Shown here one piece after another: positions 1 through 12,601 of a stretch of DNA of 64,000 nucleotides (its first letter is position 1; every line of letters starts with the position of its first letter). This DNA comes from Adiantum capillus-veneris (Eukaryota; Streptophyta; Polypodiopsida; Polypodiales; Pteridaceae). The DNA is taken from the NCBI GenBank assembly GCA_014529385.2, contig CM043955.1:136348108-136412107 (forward strand), read 5' to 3'. The position numbers and the translations under genes are program-made. The notes under the pieces are model-generated. The model worked only from the letters and a program-made list of their open reading frames with translations, did not search any database and was not told the origin of the DNA.

Positions 1-470
1 GAAGTTTTCCTGGCATCATTATCCGTTCAGCCTTAATCCTTTGACAGGAAAGGCATTGTTTGATGTAGCGAAGTATATTTCCTTTCATACCTGACCAAAA
101 ATAGCTTTTCCTCATGGAATTAAGGGTCTTTGCATAGCCAAGATGTCTAGCTGCTGGAGTGTTGTGTCCTTCAAAAAGGATTAACTCCTTCAAGGTTGAA
201 CTCTTAGGAATGTAAAGTCGATGCTTGTAATATAAAAACCCATCTTCAAGTGAATAGTCCTTGATTTTGTCCTTCTCTTTCTCCTTTAAGTGATTTTGAT
301 TGATAACATGTAGGAATTGTAAATAAACCTCATCTTCTAGGGAGGCTTCCTTAACCTTGTCTAGAATTGGGTTATTGACTGTGGAAATGGCCCCAAGTAA
401 AACCTTGCGGCTAAGGGCGTCAGTAGCCACAATCCTTAACTGGTTTATACTTTATTTCAAAATCATACTC
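1..470 (-). pseudogene. RNase H end and integrase zinc-binding domain, partial
   Basis: At the left edge the minus strand reads LNSMRKSYFWSGMKGNI, then a cysteine pair in CLSCQR, then MPGKLL. This is the integrase HHCC zinc-binding domain just before the catalytic core. The core is outside the window. The linker at 300-470 contains stops. Confidence 0.7.
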
Positions 471-480
471 TTGTAAGATT

Positions 481-1059
481 TCAATCCATCTTCGTTGCCT
501 CATGTTGCGTGTTTCTTGAGCACTTCAAACTTTGATGATCAGTGATTAACTGAAACTTACCCCCTAAAAGATAGTGCCTCCAGAGCTTGAGAGCATGGAT
601 GACGGCTAGGAGTTCCAGATCATGAGTTGGATAATTCAGCTCGTGGATTCTCAATTTCCGAGAAGTGAATGCGACTAGTCGGCCTTCTTGCTTTAAGACT
701 CCTCCTATAGCAAGGCCGCTTGCATCGGTTACTACTTCAAACTCTTGAGTGAAATCAGGGAGTTTGAGTACAGGGGCTGATGTGAGATATTGTTTTAATG
801 TGAGGAAGCAGTCCTCCTGCTCTTTTTGCCATGTAAGTTTGGTTGTCTTCTTAAGTAGCCGAGTCAAGGGAGCGGTGATGACTGCATGATCCTTGACAAA
901 GATTTCAATGACCAGGAATCCTCGAATGTCAATGACAGACTTGGGTTGTGGCCAATCTATTATGTCCTTAATCTTTGTGGGGTCTACAGAGATTCCTTCT
1001 TGGTTTATGATAAATCCGAGGCAGCTAACTTCGGGAGTAAAGAACACACATTTGCTCAT
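481..1059 (-). pseudogene. RT C-terminus (connection) and RNase H
   Basis: A single open stretch of 192 codons begins at the RT thumb (CVFFTPEVSCLGFIIN). It continues through a degraded 'FLGLTGYYR' region reading FLVIEIFVKD, then LTWQKEQEDCF, VVTDASGLAIGGVL, LNYPTHDLELLAVI and ITDHQSLK. The Asp of TDAS, the Glu of HDLELL and the Asp of TDHQ are RNase H catalytic positions, and all are present. RNase H removes the RNA strand during reverse transcription. It continues from the RT block at 1060-1739 after a frame break. Confidence 0.9.
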
Positions 1060-1739
1060 CTTAGCTTACAACTGATGTTGGCGTAGAAGATGAAGTACTT
1101 TACGTACATGGCCTTCATGCTCTTTTTCATCTTTGGAGTATACCAATATATCATCAAAAAATACCAATACGAAATCATCCAGATATTCTCTGAATATATC
1201 TTGCATGAGTCGATTAAAAGTAGCCAGAGACCAAAAGGAATCACTATGAATTCATAATGCCCATATCGGGTGTTGAATGCGGTCTTATAAATATCTGCTT
1301 CTTTAATCCGGATTTGATGGTAGCCTGACCTGAGATCAATTTTTGTGAAGACATTGGCCCCGTGTAATCTATCAAGTAATTTGTCGATGCGAGGAATAGG
1401 GTACTTATTCTTTACAGATACCTGGTTAAGTCCCCTATAATCGATGCAGAGACGTAGAGATCCATCCTTCTTCTTTCGGAATAGAACAAGCGCGCCCTAG
1501 GGTGAAATGCTTGGTCATATGAATCCTTGTTCAGTAAGTTGACGAAGCTGTTCTTTCAATTCAATAGCTTCAGGGAGTGACATTTTGTAGGGTCTCTTGG
1601 AAATTGGTTCACTACCTGGAAAGGTTTCTATTTCATGATCTATGTCCCTTGGGGGAGGTAAATTTGAGAGATCTTTCGGAAATATATCCGAAAATTCCTT
1701 AAGCCATTCTAGAGTTGGGTTGTCCTTTGAATCATCAGC
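1060..1739 (-). pseudogene. reverse transcriptase (N-terminal and palm part)
   Basis: Minus-strand codons at about 1290-1500 read [24 protein letters not shown] and [13 protein letters not shown], all hallmark RT blocks. At 1141-1170 the catalytic block reads [10 protein letters not shown]. The pieces lie in more than one frame, with stops near 1500 and a break near 1240. The enzyme would copy element RNA into DNA. The catalytic Asp pair is still present, but the frame is not continuous. Confidence 0.85.
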
Positions 1740-2480
1740 CTTGTTGTGTTTTACTACAAAGATCTATTGCCCCTTGCGTAGCCCTTTCAGAAGTCGACTA
1801 GCCTTAACTAAATGAGCCTTACGCTTCCCATTGGATCCTTGTACTAATGTTTCTTCACCTAAGTGATTTTTGAAGGTTAGGTTCCCTTGAGCACAATGAA
1901 TGTGGGCTTGATTTTTGATTAGCCAATCCATTCCTAGAATACCATCATAGATTCCTACTGGTAGAGTCCGAAAATATGATGAAGTAAGGATTCCTCCTAG
2001 TTCGAATTCTACTTCCTCAGTTGTAAATTGAGATAGAACCTCTTTCCCATTTGCTAGTTATACTACTAATTTCTTGGTCGGGTATTGGTTTAATCTGAGC
2101 TTCTTTAAGCATTTAGGGGAGAGAAAAGAGTGTGTACTACAACAATCTATAAGTAATTTAAATTGTTCACCTTGTTTATTTGCAGTAGTTTGGGTGATTG
2201 CGTACTGTTGCCGAGCTCCAAAGTTATCAATGGAGGCAAAATGAGTAGCTCTTCATTAAGGTTGGCTCTCCCACTGCAGCATAGGATCTAGCTCCTCTAC
2301 CTCTTCCTTTGACTCATCCTCTATTTCTTCCTCCTCTTTGATTGTTTCCTTGGCCTGTCTGAGACTGAGGAATGGTCCCAGGAGCCATTTTGGGGTTTTG
2401 TTCCTAAGGACATTTGCTCCTATAGTGCCCCATTTGATTGCATCCATAACATCTGACATTTGGAAAAGTCTGTTCTGCAA
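1740..2480 (-). pseudogene. gag tail and aspartic protease domain
   Basis: Minus-strand translation gives a glutamate-rich gag tail at 2256-2480. It is followed by a retropepsin-like segment with LIDCCSTHSFLS at about 2110-2160 and ILGMDWLI at about 1915-1945. In active enzymes the catalytic motif is D-(S/T/C)-G-(A/S). Here the glycine reads as cysteine, so the protease is probably dead. The second motif (ILGMDW) and the spacing fit the family. Stops occur in the linkers. Protease would cleave Gag-Pol in the particle. Confidence 0.7.
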
Positions 2481-3090
2481 CTGTTACTACACTTCGTTGA
2501 TTTCCTTGGTTGAAATTTCCCCTCGCCCTTCCTCTAAAGTTGTTGTAGTTATGATAGTCCCTTGCAGGGGGATTTCCTTAATCCGCAAGGGGTTTAGCTT
2601 TGAGAAGGGTATTTTGAATTGATGTGGGCCTCATAGCTTTTAAGCGTGTACTTAAAGGTTTGTTAAGGCCCTGGCAGAAGCGAGCAATCTGTTGTTTCGT
2701 TGTCATCGGTGGTGCATAGCGCCGTAAGGACACATATTTGGTGTAGTATTCCTCTAAAGTAAGCCCTAACTGCCTGAGGGCAAAAAATCCATTCATTCTT
2801 ATAGCTTGATGTGCCGGAGGAAGATATCTCTCTTTTATTGCCTGTTTCATTTTCTCCCAGGACGGACTAATGGAAGGATTATTCCTACAATGCTATTTTC
2901 ACCAGAGTTTAGCATCTCCAGTGAGTTGAAACATTCCCAACATTGCCTGATTTTCTGAAACAGTTTTTGCCGCCGCCATGAAATAGTCGTCCATGGCATC
3001 AAGCCATGCTTCGGCATCACGTTGGTACAGCCAAAGTGTGTCGAACATAGAAGATGGCATGGACAGATATGTGCAGGCTAGCAGAAGCAT
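2480..3090 (-). pseudogene. gag: gag capsid fragment (retrotransposon gag domain)
   Basis: Two minus-strand open pieces, 2899-3090 and 2578-2850, read as a Ty3 capsid. The first has LYQRDAEAWLDAMDDYF and TGDAKLW, the usual start of a retrotransposon gag domain. The second has KERYLPPAHQ, LTLEEYYTKYVSLRRYAP and IARFCQGLNKPL, typical of the C-terminal half of the capsid. A frame break separates them. Gag forms the virus-like particle in the cytoplasm. The N-terminus before the capsid is not recognisable. Confidence 0.8.
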
Positions 3091-3120
3091 AGCAAAGGAC
3101 TGGAACAGCTAGGAAGATCA

Positions 3121-4984
3121 TAGGCTGATAGGTAGCAGTGGAGATGTACGAATAATGCGGCTTATAGGCCAAGAAAGGCTCTAGAAGGGGCTAATTTGGG
3201 TGACAGGTGAAGGGTATGCAAGGTGCGGCTTTTGGCTCCAAGAATGTAGAGCTTGAAGTGTTGAAGGAGCAGGTCTAGATGGCTCATCAAACAGAGCTAT
3301 GGAGCCCAAGTTATTGGAGTTTGAAGGTTCAGTGTGTTGCAGATTCTTGCTGGACAGGGCACCTGGGGATAGGTGGCCCAAGTGGAAGTCAAGGTACAGG
3401 TGTGTAGTGCTCAATTTATGGAGCCTACCCGTCTTTTCAGGTTGTAGATCAGAGTTACGGATAGCAAGTTATGGCCATTTGAAGTTTTGCCTGGGGCTAG
3501 GTTGGTGCCCACTTGACCACATGGGGAATCCTACAATCTGGCGTCTTTTGAGCCTCGATAAAGTTCTAGAGTAGGGTATGCATCATACGGAGCAAGCAGG
3601 AGTTAACTGCATGTCAAACAGAGCCCAGAGCGAAAAAATATAAAAGTCTGAAGATTGGAGGCATTTGTCTGAAGTTGATTACATATGAAATTTGGCATTT
3701 TTACGGCCTCGGTTCAAGGGTTCGGGGAGTATCGAGTTGCGGTTAGAGTTGGGGATTTTTCAAGTCGACATCATGGAGTTACGACCGGGCTTTGCGGTTG
3801 GGAACCGGAGTTTCGAGCCACAAATGGCAGGATGTTGAAGTTGAAGGGGTTTTTTTTACATCAAATGGATTTGTTGTTAAAATAAAAGAGTTTGGAGGGT
3901 GACCCACAAGGGATTGCCACGTGGCGGGTAAACAAACCCATATGCAGAGGAGGGTGGCCGGGTATCGGGGTATTTAACCCAGGCTGTGAGGACTTTGTAA
4001 ACATGTAGTGGCGTATGAGATTGTGAGCTCCATGGCAATGGCGGCTCAGCGTAGGCTCTGCGCGGGTGGTGCTCTGAGCGGCGGTGGTTTTGAAGGAGGG
4101 GGTGCTGGTGGTGCGCGGTGGCGTAGCCGGTGGTGGTTGGTGAAGTAGTGATGATGTGGTAGCCTTAAGGCCTTGTGCCTACACCCAAAGGGGCCAACGA
4201 TTTTTTGAGGGCAAGTGCTCCCCCCAATAGCGATGTCGCTATTGCTCGAAAGGGGAGGGCTCCTGCCAGTCGACAGCAAGAGAGTTAGATGGAAAATTTG
4301 ACGGCTTCAAGGGGCCAATCCCGCAGTGAATGGAGAGAGAGGGAGAATATGAGCCCGAGGACAGTCAAGGAGCGATACAAGGGGCATATCCCGCCCACCA
4401 CAAATGTCAAGCAAGGAATGGAGAGAGAGAGAACCAATCCAAGAGGTGTGCACCATGAAGATACCAAAAAAATAAAAAAAGTGCCAAGTGGTGGCAATGC
4501 AAAAAAGAAGCTTCAGTGGATTCTACAAGCGAGATAGCTGGGCGTCATTCCCCCTTCCCCCTTCTCTTCTCTGCTTGTGTGCGTGTGGTTCCGGGTGTGT
4601 GTCGGCGTGTGTGCCCCCCGAAGTTGGTCATGCAAAGAGAGGCCGTGTGTGTGTGGAAGGCTGTGAATTGAGCCGAGTGGAGAGACTGAGTCTGTTTGGT
4701 GCATTGCAAAGTGTGTGTGCGTATGGTTGTGTGCAAGCGGTGGTTTGCTTGCTGGTAGTGCCGAGTTTTGAAGGTGAACTCTAGTGGATTGGGGCGCTGT
4801 GTAGACCCTGGGCTATAGTGAGGCATTGTGTTGATGTGTTCCCCTTTCCCCCTCTCCATCTTCTGGTGCCCCCATTGCGGAGCTGTCTGATGCTCTGATT
4901 TTCGGTTGGAAGTAGTGATTTAGTCGACAAAGCGGTTGATTGATGGTCGAGATGTTCGATGGTCAAGTTTGAAGTTGACAGAGA
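3121..4984. other. Unassigned region, probable LTR/leader of the downstream gag-like element
   Basis: No convincing gene. Open stretches at 3299-3574, 3685-3885 and 4488-4784 show no recognised motif and are GC-biased background. There is a TATA-like GGTATTTAAC near 3978-3987. A G/T-rich stretch follows at 4560-4750, then a leader-like stretch running into the gag-like frame at about 4985. This would suit an LTR and untranslated leader. I could not find a second copy of the repeat or a clear primer site, so the assignment is tentative. Confidence 0.3.
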
Positions 4985-6720
4985 TGGGGGAGCCAGGTTT
5001 TTGGCCCCATATTTACGGGCGTCGAAGATCCCAAAGATTGGTTAGTAGATTTTGAGTTATGGCTACTGTCGATGCATATGTTGACGGATGCAAAAAAGTT
5101 GGATACGGTGCCGCTATTGATGCGAGGACGAGGCAAGGTGTGGTTTGATGGTTTGGAGAGCAGTGATCGAGGATCATGGCAAAGACTACAAAGTCAGTTT
5201 TTGGAGCGGTTTCGAGAAGTGATTACGGCAGAAAAAGATGGTACAAGGATGAAGGTGGCACACCAAGATGTAAGTAAGGATTTCTCCATTTTCATTTAGC
5301 AGTTTGAAGCTTGTTGGAAACAATTAGAGGTTGCTACTGGGGTCAAAAGCAATCAATATTTGAAGCTGTCAAAGCTGCTAGAGTACTTGCATCCGAGGAT
5401 CAAAGAAAAGGTCGAAGACGGTGCGGATATCTATGAAGACATGGTATATCTGGCCAAGATAAAGAGGAGGAAGGTGAAGTAGAAGCTGGAGTTGGGCGTG
5501 TTGAGACCAGCAGATTATATGCCTATTGCGGAGTTAGCAAAGTGCTCTTTGGTTCGACCAAAGGGGATTCCAAGTGTTCGAAGGGCAGAACCTGTTGAGG
5601 TAAGGCCTGCTGTTGGTTATGTTCCTTGGAGGTTTCCAGTTTGTGAAGTGCATATGCCGAGGGTGGACGAGTTTGTCAACGAAGAGAAGCTCCATGTCGA
5701 GGAGAACAAAGGTGCAAAAGTGGTAGCAAATGTGGAGGTTACGGTGAGGATTAAAGAGGTAAAGCCTATTCTTGTGGAAAGTTTGCATGAAAAGGTAGCA
5801 GAATGCAATGGGGTTGTAGATACCAAGGGTTCAGAAGCTGATGAAGAAAGTGTGCAAAGTCATGAAGATGGTCAAGCTTTTGTGGAGCAGCAAGCAGATG
5901 AAGATGTAGATACGGAGTCGGTATATGATGCTGATGATACAAGCTCGATTAGCTGGGAGACAAGCAACGAGAATAGTGCAGCTGAGTCCACATCCTATGA
6001 CGAGGAGACATAGTCTGATGAACTTGAGCTCGTAAAGGTAAAGTTGCCCTCTTATGTGTTTGACGATATGGTAGTAGCCCATGTGCAAGAAGAGCAGGGA
6101 ACATAACAAGCCGACATGCGGGATGAATATCAAGTGGTGCGGTCTAGGCCTACAGGTGATGGTATGCAAGTAAAGGTGATATGTGGTGCCATGATAATGG
6201 TTGTGCTAATGAAAGTAGCGATGGAATGTACCATGGTGGTGCAACAGGTGCAGCATTTGGCCAGGAGAGATAGAGCAACCGTGCCTATGGAGGAAGTCGA
6301 GGTGGATGCAGTAGAGAATGAGTTTCTCTCTTCCCAGGTGGAGCATGATGCAGCGGTAGAAGAGGTGAGTTGCGGATCGACCTTGAAGGGCCGGTAGACG
6401 AGGAAGGGCTTGATGATGCTGGAATTGAGTGTGTGGCCAAAGAGGAGGTTGTGTTGCCAAAGACAGTGGATTTTTTGATGCAGCAGACATGTCAAGAGGC
6501 GGAGAAAGAAGAATCCCACGCAGTGGCTTTGCTTCTAGTGAAGGTATGTAAGCTATGGTTGATGCAGCTATGCGGTGGTTGGCTCACCAGATGCAAGGTT
6601 CTATGGTTGAGGTCTCCATTCTCTTTGGTTGGGAGGGAGGGTCAAACATGTGCTAGAGCTTGGTGTCAGGTACATATTTTTTTGATGATATGCATGATGA
6701 TGCTTGGTGTGGAGTAGACA
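4985..6720 (+). pseudogene. gag-like gene with nonsense mutations
   Basis: One plus-strand frame runs from about 4985 to 6397. It is broken only by TAG at 5297-5299, 5480-5482 and 6011-6013, and TAA near 6104. A frameshift then moves it to 6370-6717. The first part reads GVEDPKDWLVDFE, GRGKVWFDGLE, SWQRLQSQFLERFREV and LLEYLHPRIKEKV. This matches the plan of a retrotransposon gag capsid: an aromatic-rich helix bundle with W..L...F..RF. The rest is acidic and low in complexity (5650-6010). No zinc knuckle, protease or RT follows, so it is a gag-only or truncated Ty3-like element. Function is inferred from motif order only. Confidence 0.6.
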
Positions 6721-6750
6721 GTTTGTAGAGGGATGCAAGGAATGCTGAAG

Positions 6751-6986
6751 TGTGCGCGTCTGTCGCACGTGTCAATGCAAGGGACTTGCCGATACACTAT
6801 GTGCAAGCCACAAATGGCTCCAAGCACACAACTAGACTAATCTAGCAAGCTCAAGAGAGCAAGGGTGTGTAACTCACCGCCCTACGCTTGCCTTCATGTA
6901 GGATTCCTCGCCGTGAAGAAGAAGGAGCTACTGCCGTGCCGTGCTCAACTGCTTCGCCGCCGTTGTGTCGTCGTCGCAATGCTCGA

Positions 6987-7053
<67 letters not shown>

Positions 7054-7196
7054 CTCTCTCTCTCACGCATACACACACACACACAAGAAGATGAAGAAGA
7101 AGAAGATGGAGATGGAGCAAGAGCACTCTTCAATCACACAAATGAAAGAATGAATGACTTTTAGGTTTAGGTGACTTTTATATGAGCTCGCCCCAT
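6751..7196 (-). repeat. Truncated family-A LTR (R-U5 part)
   Basis: Closely similar by eye to the LTRs at 29041-29669, 31669-32316, 44551-45150 and 49162-49768. It starts at the same terminal TGTGCGCG but stops after the block matching CCCCATTCACACTTG. The U3 end, with the terminal GTTAACA, is missing. A TATA-like TATAAAAG lies at about 7174-7182 on the minus strand. It contains a CA/TC/CA microsatellite at about 6989-7084. No second LTR or internal part of this copy was found. Confidence 0.85.
6989..7084. repeat. CA/TC/CA compound microsatellite inside an LTR
   Basis: About 29 CA units, then six TC units, then GCATA and a second short CA tract. The other family-A LTR copies have the same arrangement but different lengths. 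Histidine/threonine open frames across it are artefacts of the repeat. Confidence 0.95.
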
Positions 7197-7536
7197 TCAC
7201 ACTTGCGTGCTCGGAATATAACAGTGCAGCATCGGGATCTACGATAGAAGTACATGTGTCAGAAGAAAAACAACATTGTGAAAGCTCAAAGGCAGCATGT
7301 ACATGTGTGCAATAAGTGAGATGCATACATGATATTCTAGGAAATGCAGAAACAAATTTATCAATTGTAACATTGCCAACTAGAACAAGCGTAGTACCTG
7401 AATAAAATGCAATTGAGTTAGGATCTATTAGGTCGACTCTAAGAGAAGTACACAAGAGCTAGGGCTAAAGTAAGTACTAGATTGACCAACATTAATTAAA
7501 AAATGTCAACTAAAGAGTAGTTAACCCTAAGAATGC
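7197..7536. other. Unassigned segment between the LTR fragment and element D
   Basis: AT-rich DNA with no recognised motif. A minus-strand open stretch (up to 7455) starts CTSLRVDLIDPNSIAF and shows no family I can name. It runs into the LTR, so I do not call it a gene. Confidence 0.3.
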
Positions 7537-9458
7537 TTGTCGGGGTCTAAGGACTAGTCTTGTCACTTATACCACTTAAGTGTGATCCACATAAACTACA
7601 AGGAAGTTTGTGCTATTTGCTTTCTCTTTTCTTTTTCCCTTTTTTTTTCTTTGTTTTCTTTTTTGTTGTTGCTGGGGACTCGAGGTCTCAAATACGATCA
7701 GTTGGGAGACTCAAGGTCTCAAATACCAGCTTGAGCATAAACTAGCCGAGAGAGACTCGAGGTCTCAAATACCAGCTTAACACATGGGCTTCCATAACAC
7801 AAGTCACACTTAGGTGGAATAAACTAGAGAGAACTATATCCTCATAGCTTAAAACATTACTAAAGTTACTACAATTAATAGACTATTTAGGAATTAAAGT
7901 CAGCAATTAAGTGGCCTAGTTTAGCCTAAGGTCATGATACCTACTTAAAGCCAACTAATAGACCAAACTCAAAGAGAAGAACAAGGTACTAGAAGTGTCA
8001 TAATTATCAATCTCTAATTCTCCTAAATGATTTTCTCATGTTAAACTGATCATTTAATATGGGGAAGTGCTAGGGGAGAAAAAGCTAGAATATTGGTTAA
8101 GCTAGCAGACCGGCCATAGTAGGGATCCAAAGGAGGGAAAATAGGGATCCAAAGGGGGGGCCATCTGCAAAAGAGCTATGTGCAACAATGGGCTCAAAAG
8201 ACCCCAAGGTTCAGCCCATGAAGACTTCCAAAATGCTAAGGTTCCAAAATTCAAAGGTTGTGTCCAAAGGTCAAACATTAGGGGAATTGGATGCTTTGTG
8301 TGTGTCCCAAAAAGTCTTTGTCAAGCTCTACATAGGAGGGGGCAAGCCCAAGAAGTAGGGGATGAGAGAGAAACACCCACACACACTCACAAGCTTCATT
8401 TGTACACAAGGGGAAAGAGGGACACATGTCAGCTCCCTAGCCTAGATGCCCACAAGGTGTACTCAAATTCTATTGGATGGCCTTGGAGGTGGACCAATGA
8501 GAATTAGGATAGAGTAAATCTAGTTTAATTAATTTAAAAACACTTAATAAAAGAACAAAAGGAATTAATCTCTCTAGAAGACTATTGGACAGTCTCCCAA
8601 GGGGACCAATGAGCATTCAGCAGCCGAATGGCTTGCTTGATTCCTATTGGCCAGGAAGCAAAGGGATCCAATGAGAGTTTAGTTGCATTTATTAATTACC
8701 TAAAGCTCTCACAAAAGGGGAAAGGGGGAAACATGTCAGAAGGCTATCACTTATGCTGCTTAATTTCGATTGGCTAGGCCTGGGGATGTCCAATAGGGTT
8801 GTAGCATGAGTAATTAGCAAGGGGGGTCGACCAAGAGAGAGAGAGGGGACTGATTTTTGCAAGGCATTATCACACACACACTCACACAATCTCATGTGTG
8901 AAGCAAAGAAGACTCTCTCTCCTTCTCAAGCTTTAATGGAAAGCTTACCACCTACTCCAAGCTTGTGAGAAGGGATGCCTACACCAACAACTCTTGGCTT
9001 TGTGATGCAAATCCAACCAAGAGCCAAGCTTCAATGCATGCTCATCTCCTCTACCATGCTAATTACTAAGCTAAGCTATGATAATATGAGTGATTATGTG
9101 AGGAGATGTACATCTTTCTTGTAAGAATACTCCTTCTTCCTCTCAATCTACTCTCATACCCCGCTAGCTCTCACCATCTTCAAAGGTGTGTGAGGTCTTG
9201 GGTCTGAGACCGTGAGGGAATTGATGTTGTGTTTGATAAGTGTTTTGCTTAGTGCATGAAGTTTTCCATATTCATTGCACTAGCTAGTATTGAAGGAACA
9301 CAGAGACTTGTATTGTAAAATGTCTCTCTTGATGGGAGAAACCATAATACAAAGCCTTTTGGAGGGGGGACCGGCTCCATGCCCCCTCCATGCAAATCCG
9401 GTCCTGTTGTCAATTGCTTAATTTCTCTCTCCTTTGAAGTATTTTTCATGCTATCTAA
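7537..9458 (+). repeat. Probable left part of the 5' LTR of element D (start unresolved)
   Basis: Element D has its primer site at 12744-12755, so its 5' LTR must end at about 12742. The insertion of element C at 9459-12601, with matching TCTAA on both sides, shows that 9454-9458 and 12602-12742 were once contiguous. The LTR therefore extends left into this region. TGTCGGGG at about 7537 is a possible LTR start, but no 3' LTR exists to test it. The region has three copies of a GAGACTCGAGGTCTCAAATA-like repeat (7675-7778) and no coding signal. Confidence 0.45.
7675..7778 (+). repeat. Three direct copies of a 23-27 bp motif
   Basis: Copies start near 7675, 7706 and 7752 and share the core ACTC(G/A)AGGTCTCAAATAC. 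The last two extend through CAGCTT. Spacers are 8-20 bp. They lie in the presumed LTR of element D, where such repeats are often part of U3 regulatory sequence. That role is not shown here. Confidence 0.7.
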
Positions 9459-9779
9459 TGTTGGGAATTGGATCGTGCTAGCTATGGTGGATGAGAGAGA
9501 AACATAGCGTCAATGTGTGAGTGTGTGTGTAAGCAAGGTTATCACTCAAGTGAATTAGGTCCCAAGATAGAATTAGCTTGGACTCATAAACACAATCTTG
9601 AGTATTGACTTAGCTTCGCACAAGCTCACCATAGACAAGCATGTAGTGCAAAATAGAGTTGTGTTTATTCATTCATGAAATGAGCTTTAAGGAGCTCTAC
9701 AACCTTGCTCCACAGTATGTGGGATAAATCCACTCTCCTCTCCTTGACTTACACTTTAGGACAAAGCTCACACTTTACA
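9459..9779 (-). repeat. Element C 3' LTR
   Basis: Begins TGTTGGG and ends TTTACA on the plus strand, as the other LTR does. It differs from 12280-12601 by only a handful of substitutions and small indels, implying a fairly recent insertion. Confidence 0.95.
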
Positions 9780-9826
9780 ATCCTCACCTTGAGGTTTGGA
9801 CTATGACAAGGTACTGAAGACGCAGA

Positions 9827-9980
9827 ATCCACACAGGATGATAAGTTGCTATCCACATAGGATGGTAATATCCACACAGGCTAACAAAATCCACATAGGA
9901 TGGTGATATCCACACAGGATGATAAAATCCACAAAGGATGGTGTATCCACACAGAATGATAAAATCCATACAGGAAAAAG
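9827..9980. repeat. Minisatellite, about eight 18-24 bp units
   Basis: Units start ATCCACA and alternate between an ACACAGGATGAT form and an ATAGGATGGT form, giving a dimer of about 38 bp. It sits between the gag stop and the 3' LTR of element C. The open reading frame across it is a product of the repeat. Confidence 0.9.
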
Positions 9981-10010
9981 TCCTCCCCTACAAGTAGAGA
10001 GGCTGCATCT

Positions 10011-10884
10011 TCAAAATGGGTCTTCATAAAAGACAATGTTGCTCTCTCCTTTGTCCTCTTCGTCTTCTACTATGTGAGATGATCCTTTGTTAGGTCTCTT
10101 GCCTTCGTTGCTTGTACTGCTGCTGCTTTCTCCACTGCTACTGCCTCCATTTGAGTAGCACTGAGAAGGAGGGTGTCCCTTCTTACCACATTTGTTGCAA
10201 GGTTTGTTTGTGTAGCAGTCTTTCGCTACGTGTCCCATTCTTCCACATTCATAACACTTTCTTCTGTTTGTCGATGTCGATGGAAAATATCTTCCCCTTG
10301 AAGATGTTGCGATAAAAACCCCTCCTGATGAGGTGAGTGAACCTTTTTGCTTTCTTTCTTCTGCTTGGACTGAGTTGATGACATCTTGGAATGGTGGTGC
10401 TGGTTCTTTTTCTTCAAGAATTGTGACTAAGTGGTCATAAGAAGGTGGAAGTGCACTTAATAGTATGGCCACTTTGTCATCTTCTGGTACTTCAACCTGG
10501 ATGTAAGTGAGCTGCGTGACAATGCTCTTAAGCCTATTTACTATGCTAGCAATGTCCTCCCCTTCAATCATGGTGATCTTGTAAAGTTGTCTTTTGAGAC
10601 TAACTTTACTTCTTTTGGCCCTGGCTCCAAAATTGCTTTCTAGAACATATAATTGTCATGCAAGGAGGTAATGATGATTCCTAATGCTTATTTGTCTTTG
10701 GCCAAATTCTGTGCACTTGCTATGAGTGTAGATGCCCTAGTGTGCACCCATTGGGTTCGGCTTGTTGCTCTAAGGCAGTGATGATGACAGACCACAAACA
10801 TTTTTTCATAAGGTAACCTCTTAACTTCATTTGCCGGGTGTGAAACCCTTCCCCGTTGAATTTTTCAATTCCCTTGTCCCCCAT
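10011..10884 (-). pseudogene. gag: copia-type gag with two CCHC zinc knuckles
   Basis: Starts at an ATG at 10884 reading MGDKGIEKFNGEGF, matching the usual copia gag start 'KF.G.NF..W'. A frameshift in the 10571-10880 interval is followed by 186 open codons. These read IVNRLKSIVTQL, LLSALPPSYDHLV, then CYECGRMGHVAKDC and CNKCGKKGHPPSQC. The second half is therefore a UBN2-type gag with two zinc knuckles that would bind element RNA. It ends with a serine-rich tail. No protease or integrase follows, and the next DNA is a minisatellite and the 3' LTR. Confidence 0.85.
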
Positions 10885-12260
<1,376 letters not shown>

Positions 12261-12277
12261 CCATAGCTCTGATACCA
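12261..12277 (-). other. Element C primer binding site (initiator Met tRNA)
   Basis: The minus strand reads TGGTATCAGAGCTATGG, starting two bases inside the 5' LTR. TGGTATCAGAGC is the common plant primer site complementary to the initiator methionine tRNA 3' end. Confidence 0.9.
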
Positions 12278-12279
12278 AT

Positions 12280-12601
12280 TGTTGGGAATTGGATCGTGCT
12301 AGCTATGGTGGATGAAAGAGAAACATAGCGTCAATGTGTGAGTGTGTGTGTAAGCAAGGTTATCACTCAAGTGAATTAGGTTCCAAGATAGAATTAGCTT
12401 GGACTCATAAACAAAATCTTGAGTATTGACTTAGCTTAGCACAAGCTCACCATAGACAACATGTAGTGCAAAATAGAGTTGTGTTTATTCATTCATGAAA
12501 TGAGAGCTTTAAGTAGCTCTACAGCCTTGCTCCACAGTATGTGGGATAAATCCACTCTCCTCTCCTTGACTCACACTTTAGGACAAAGCTCACACTTTAC
12601 A
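12280..12601 (-). repeat. Element C 5' LTR
   Basis: Direct-repeat partner of 9459-9779. It is the 5' LTR because the primer site lies directly inside it on the minus strand. It is followed on the plus strand by the target duplication TCTAA. Confidence 0.95.

Larger units (their letters stand above)
1..3120 (-). mobile_element. Degraded Ty3/gypsy retrotransposon, truncated by the window edge
   Basis: Read on the minus strand, the domains run gag, protease, reverse transcriptase, RNase H and the start of integrase. This is the Ty3/gypsy order with integrase last. The rest of integrase and the 3' LTR lie beyond position 1. No LTR or primer site was recognised at the right (5') end, where similarity to gag stops near 3120. 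Several stops and frameshifts break the reading frame, so this is a fossil. RT motifs of the type [11 protein letters not shown] suggest a chromovirus-like lineage, which is an inference. Confidence 0.9.

Noticed and set aside
3299-4784. Plus-strand open stretches (3299-3574, 3685-3885, 4289-4537, 4488-4784) as genes
   Set aside because: No motif or consistent composition. They overlap open frames on the other strand and lie in a probable LTR/leader.
5534-6519. Minus-strand open frames over the gag-like region (5534-5788, 5831-6169, 6130-6519)
   Set aside because: They are antisense shadows of the plus-strand frame, which has the capsid motifs.
9827-9980. CRISPR-like array of short repeats
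   Set aside because: Units are contiguous with no unique spacers and there are no cas genes. It is a minisatellite inside a plant retroelement.
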